Part shown: in pieces, positions 59,670-64,000 of the stretch
Numbering within the stretch: position 1 is the stretch's first letter
How the letters are laid out: each line of letters starts with the position of its first letter
Assembly: GCA_018389105.1 (NCBI GenBank)
Contig: JACATO010000307.1
Span: 1,265,001-1,329,000, forward strand
DNA: 64,000 bases
DNA from: Nautilus pompilius
Lineage: Eukaryota > Mollusca > Cephalopoda > Nautilida > Nautilidae
Direction of reading: 5' to 3'
The notes under the pieces: generated by a model
Seen by the model: only the letters and a program-made list of their open reading frames with translations
What the model was told of the DNA's origin: nothing
Database searches by the model: none
Program-made: the position numbers and the translations under genes

Positions 59670-60720
59670 AATAGGTTGGGCTTCCTTTAGCATGAACAGC
59701 CATGAGATGAGATCGCATGAACTCAAAGATTTGCTGGAAAGTGTCTTGACTGATCTTTCCCTATTTAGTCATTAATATTGCATGCAATATATGCAGTGAG
59801 TGATGCAGAGGGTTGTCATGACAGATGCATCTTTCAAGTTTTTCTCACAGATGTTCATTTTGATTGAGATCCAGGGAGTATATTTTCTACTGGAGATGCC
59901 TGAAATCTACATAATGTTCCTTAAACTATATATTTACAAGGTTGGCACGATGGATGGGAGCAGAGCATTGTCATTTTAGTAGCTGTCTCCTTCAGAATAC
60001 ACATTAAGCATTGCTGGATGCACTTGATTGGAAATGATGTTGAGGTAAGTTTTGACATTCATTCTGCCATATAAATGGACAAAGGGACAATGCCCCAAAC
60101 CCTGATTTTTCCACAATAGCTTATTTGTATTCTCTTTTTTGTGCAAAAATGGATGAAATGTGATTCGTTAGGTCATATCACATTTTGCTACTTCTCAATT
60201 TGCACTTTAGTCCACAGGGGTTCTTTTCATGTTGTTAACTGTGATGAGTGGTCTGCTATTGCCATAGTCTATTTGTTACAATATTCTTTGAATTGTAAAG
60301 CTGGAGATGGATGTCGAATGCCCTGCATTTAATGTGCCTTTCAGTTGGCCATTACTATTCTCTGTAATCACTTTTCTCATTTTTCTGACATGACATGTTT
60401 GTGGCCACAATTATCCTCAAAAAATATTTTCTTCACATTTTGCAATTGCTGAGAAACTTGAATGACCAATGCCTTCAAGCAGCCTACCAATGAGACTGTT
60501 TTGGCTATTATGACACCAACTAGACATGCACCAATTATCATGCCTTTTTAAAACATTGTAATGCCATTGCCTTTCCCCATATTTATTAGACTGACTGCAA
60601 ATATGCTTGTTCAAGTAATACATAGTACTGCACGAAAGAGCTCTCACATTATGTGGTCAACCTAATTTGCATCTGCATCTCTGGTCACACACAAGTCTGA
60701 AAGGACAAATGTCTGAAGTA
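59670..60720 (-). mobile_element. Decayed Tc1-like transposon
   Basis: Minus-strand blocks appear in the order of a Tc1 transposase: MGKGNGITMF with GMIIGACLVGV and TVSLVGC (N-terminal HTH, 60,480-60,580), NESHFIHF (the 'DESRFxLH' block, near 60,150-60,170), and SLDLNQNEHLCEKLERCI (the 'SPDLNPIEHLWDxLExxx' block, near 59,820-59,880). It closes with GKISQDTFQQIFEFMRSHLM then AVHAKGSPT (the 'WxxIPQxTxxxLxxSMPRRxxAVxAAxGGPT' end, 59,680-59,765). Many stops are present. The tail form GSPT/GGPT and the N-terminal text mark a lineage different from the Tc1 relic at 50.2 kb. Plus-strand frames here are shadows. Confidence 0.75.
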
Positions 60721-61585
60721 TTCATCCAGTGTATGTATATATTGTACAGACATTTTTTGAAAGGTTAATATGATATTCCTTGCAATAAATTTGTTCTTTT
60801 ATTTTAAAGTTCATAGATTTAAGATATTTGTTTAGTTTTATTTTCATCTCTTCATATAATTTTGAATTATATTGTACATTGAGTGTTTATCATAAGATGG
60901 AGTAATTGATTAATTTATATGAAATCATTTCTTCATGGGTTTACAATTTTAGCAATATTTTTAGTGATACCTCAAAAGATAGATCTGTCAGATGTCTTGA
61001 TTTTAATTTTCAATTTGTTGCTGGCAAGTTTTAAACTGCCATTATTGTTTTTATTTACCTCATGAGGTCAAAATTATAGCTAAGCATAGAGTGTTTACCT
61101 ATTCCAGTAGTGCTACTGATTATTGTAACAGATCTATTCACTAATTAACAACCCATTGTTTGTCATTCAGAAGTCATAAACATAATGTAATAGTTGATTT
61201 GAGTTTTTTTTTTTTTGGTCAATTAATATTAAGGTTAACTCTAGTTCTAAAAGTACAACAACAAAGGAAATAGTTTGGATTTGTTTAATATGTTGAAAAA
61301 CAACAATTCTGAAGGGAAAAAAAATAATACTAGCATATGTTTATACTTTCAATGTATATAATATGTACATTAAAAGAAAATGAAACATTGGCAATTTAAA
61401 ATTTTTCAGTCTTAACCCATTTCTTCTGAATAAATAGTACATGACTAATGAGGGAAATTAGTTAAAATATTGAAGCTTATGCATAAAAATGAATTGGTTA
61501 AAAATAATTTATGCACAAATGGGAATTGTTTAAATATGTTAGTGCTTTCATTTAAAAGATCTAATTTTTATATTAGTTTACTTAG
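60721..61585. other. AT-rich stretch, nothing recognised
   Basis: Homopolymers and chance frames only. Confidence 0.5.
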
Positions 61586-61589
61586 TGAC

Positions 61590-61861
61590 ATTCACTTTAC
61601 TTCACTTGTCCCATAATCCATAGATTGTTGGGACACCTCGAGAGGTGTGTCTAGGGCATTTTACAACCTGGCAGAGCCATCCCTCTCCAGGTCAGAAGTC
61701 AAGGTGAATGTCAGCACCCAGAGGAGTGCTATACAGCTGTTTTGGGATTATGGCCCTCATTAGTAACACACACTTCCCACCCCCCACTGAGGATCGAACC
61801 TGCAACACAAAGATTGACAAGCTAACTCACTACCCTTTGCACCATGACACCATCTTTAGTG
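61590..61861 (-). repeat. SINE family 1, copy 3 with tRNA-like head
   Basis: The minus strand starts with a tRNA-like head: GGTGTCATGGTGCAAAGGGT with an A-box-like TGGTGCAAAGGG, then a B box GGTTCGATCC (61,791-61,800) with tRNA-like spacing. A body follows that contains CTGACATTCACCTTGACTTC, CTGGAGAGGGATGGCTCTGC and CAGGTTGTAAAATGCCC, shared with the 6.4 kb copy. The 3' end lies near 61,600. This is the best preserved copy and gives the family its tRNA origin and direction. Confidence 0.75.
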
Positions 61862-64000
61862 ACATCATTGTAACCAAAAACTATTAAACAACCAGAAAAA
61901 TAGTGTGTATAAATAAAAACAAAGAAAAAGAATAAATGATTATTGTACTAAAAGTAGAAGTAAGGATATAATAACTTATGCAGTATGGTATTTATTATAA
62001 ATAATACATATTTTTTTTGTATCCTGTATTTGTTGGATGTTGAGTATGAATGAGATGTTTTGTTAATGTGTAAGAAGTTGATAAAAACAAAATTTTTGAA
62101 TGTGCAGTTTGTCTGCCTTAATTTTTTTCTACAACAGTATCTAGATTCTGCTATTTTTTTTTAATAAAAGAAGTAGTTTTGTTTTGAAGCCAAACAAAGA
62201 AATTGCATGCACATGTAATTTACAAAATGTGTATTACTTACAGTGGCAGTAACATTCACTTGAACCGTATAAAATCATTAGTATGAAAATAAATTCAATC
62301 AGACTGCAGGCAAAAGCGTTAATTCAGCAAAATTAATTTGTGCTTTGTCTTGATTATTTGGCCTTTATGTCATTTTACAAATTGGGAGGTTGATAGGTCT
62401 GCAGAACTATGTCAAATTATATATCTTATGAAAGGTATTGTTACTATGTTACTCTTTATTGTGTGCAATATTCATTGATTTACTTTGATCAGAATCTGTA
62501 TGATTGATTTTCCTCCATCTGTGCTACTCATGATTTTTAAAGACTGTAAGAAACTATGTGTGCACACACTTGTGCATTAAAGCATTCTTTGCATTTTCTT
62601 TTTTTATTTATTAAATTGTACAGTGAAACCTTCAGCAGTTACAAGAATTCAGGAACTCCCTCTTGTTCTCAATGACTAGAAAACACTCCTCCCAAATTAT
62701 ATTGGCTGAAATCAGCTTGTTTTGCAACCGTTAAGCCTCCACCAAGGTGTGATGATTGTCACTCAATTAATGAACATATGTTAGTTAATGAAAAACTTAT
62801 TTTAATTTAGTGTAGTCTTATCTTTCTTAATGAAAACAAACAATTTGATTTTTCATTAACCTGAGAATCATTTATTTCATAATTAATTAAGAAGTAAGCA
62901 GACAAACCACATTATTCTCATACAACTTGATCATTATCATTATTTTTTTGATTGTTTTCCATTTAAAATATAGTAAATAAGGAAAAAATGTGTTATCCCG
63001 TTTGCATTTTGTTTTCATTTGTTAGTATCACAAGCATTATATCTTCAAAAATTCTGTTTGAATCACTAGTAGTTGTCATTTTTTTTATTTACAATTTTTC
63101 CTGCATTGCATTGTAAATACAAATAGTAGGCTAATTGTATATTATCTTGTAAATGATTTAAATTTTTTTTTTTATATAATCTTGCAAAATGTCACGAGCC
63201 AATAGAGGTGCATCTGCACACAATCTTCTGTTTACCATAGTCTACAATAAATGAATATAAAAAGATGTACAGTCGGTTACATGGATTAGTGCTAATTGGA
63301 TATAGCAGTAAAACCTAAGTAATAAATTGGATCCTGTTTGAACCATGTTCAGCAAAGATGGCAAGATTTTTTGACCATGCAAGATGCCTCAAAATCACAG
63401 ACATAAATGACAAGAACAATGACCCAAAGCATAGTTAAATAAATTGGTACAAAGAAAACCAAAGTCCAGAATATTTTTTAAGAGGACACTGTCTGTGTGA
63501 CCTCATGTGTAGCTGAAAAAGTAAAAGTTTAAACAAACATAAATAAAACAAAAACATAACCTATTTAAATGCTACAGAAAACAAATTAAAACAAAATTTA
63601 CAGTCAAACACAACACTTAACTAAAGAATAAATTCTTCATAAATGCATGTTAGCTTTTATTTGCATTGCTTTGTGGAAAATCTCATTTTTGGCAGATTAA
63701 TAATTAATCCTTTTTCAAATAGTTTCAAAGTTAGTCCAAAATGGAAATGATAATGATAAAGAGTTAAAAAAAAAAATTGTAGAAAACGGAGCAGGCTTAA
63801 TGAAGGTAGAATGAAAGCATCCAAAATAATAAAAAGAGAATAAACTACAGCAGTTAGTTGCATTAGGGATTTTTCACCCGTCTTAAATTTTATGTTAAGT
63901 TTACAATAATCTAAAAATTACTTGATTAAAATAATATATATATGGAAGTAAAATAAACCCTGTTAACACACAATATAAAACAATTGCAATTGATTTTATT
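61862..64000. other. AT-rich stretch, nothing recognised
   Basis: Homopolymer runs, a short (TA)n near 63,932-63,942 and chance frames only. The frame at 63,657-63,863 is Leu/Phe-rich and unsupported. Confidence 0.5.

Noticed and set aside
1-64000. CRISPR arrays, bacterial operons, LTR elements, Polintons or other virus copies
   Set aside because: No regularly spaced direct repeats, no Shine-Dalgarno-led gene runs, and no LTR pairs, integrase, protease, capsid or envelope signatures were seen on either strand.

Overview
This 64 kb window is AT-rich animal DNA, low in CpG over most of its length. I recognise no host protein-coding gene, no rRNA, no functional tRNA, no CRISPR array and no LTR element or virus copy. 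It looks like intergenic or large-intron sequence made mostly of transposon remains. The mix is Tc1/mariner, pogo/Tigger, hAT (KIAA1586-like and ZBED5/Buster-like), an RNase H-bearing LINE and tRNA-derived SINEs. Together with a protein family I associate with invertebrate genomes, this suggests an invertebrate metazoan. A mollusc, chelicerate or cnidarian would fit, but I cannot place it further.

Layout. 0.6-3.4 kb: a decayed LINE on the plus strand (endonuclease end, RT, RNase H). 6.4 kb: first copy of SINE family 1. 6.7-14.2 kb: AT-rich DNA with nothing recognisable. 14.19-14.28 kb: a 39-bp-armed hairpin with a tRNA T-arm-like motif. 16.45-18.04 kb: a short Tigger-type element with intact ends whose only protein is an uninterrupted 150-residue DNA-binding derivative. 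18.4 and 22.0 kb: two copies of SINE family 2. 19.75-20.6 kb: a Tc1 relic. 26.1-29.8 kb: a KIAA1586-like hAT. 30.0-30.7 kb: a CpG-retaining patch with a strong stem-loop. 33.45-35.87 kb: a ZBED5/Buster-like hAT.

41.1-41.95 kb: a long frame of an unnamed, repeated invertebrate protein family. 43.4-58.1 kb: a dense pogo/Tigger cluster with copies at 43.4, 46.5, 53.0 and 55.7 kb, the last inserted inside an older pogo-type transposase gene. A Tc1 relic and a SINE fragment at 49.9-51.1 kb lie within this cluster. 59.7-60.7 kb: another Tc1 relic. 61.6 kb: a SINE with a clear tRNA-like head.

Nothing here works as an operon or pathway. Nearly all coding signal is transposase at different stages of decay. 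The best leads are the intact HTH-only Tigger derivative at 16.9-17.4 kb, the nested insertion at 55.4-58.1 kb whose empty site reads cleanly, and the unnamed protein family at 41 kb. All family calls come from reading translations by eye against remembered families; no search was run.
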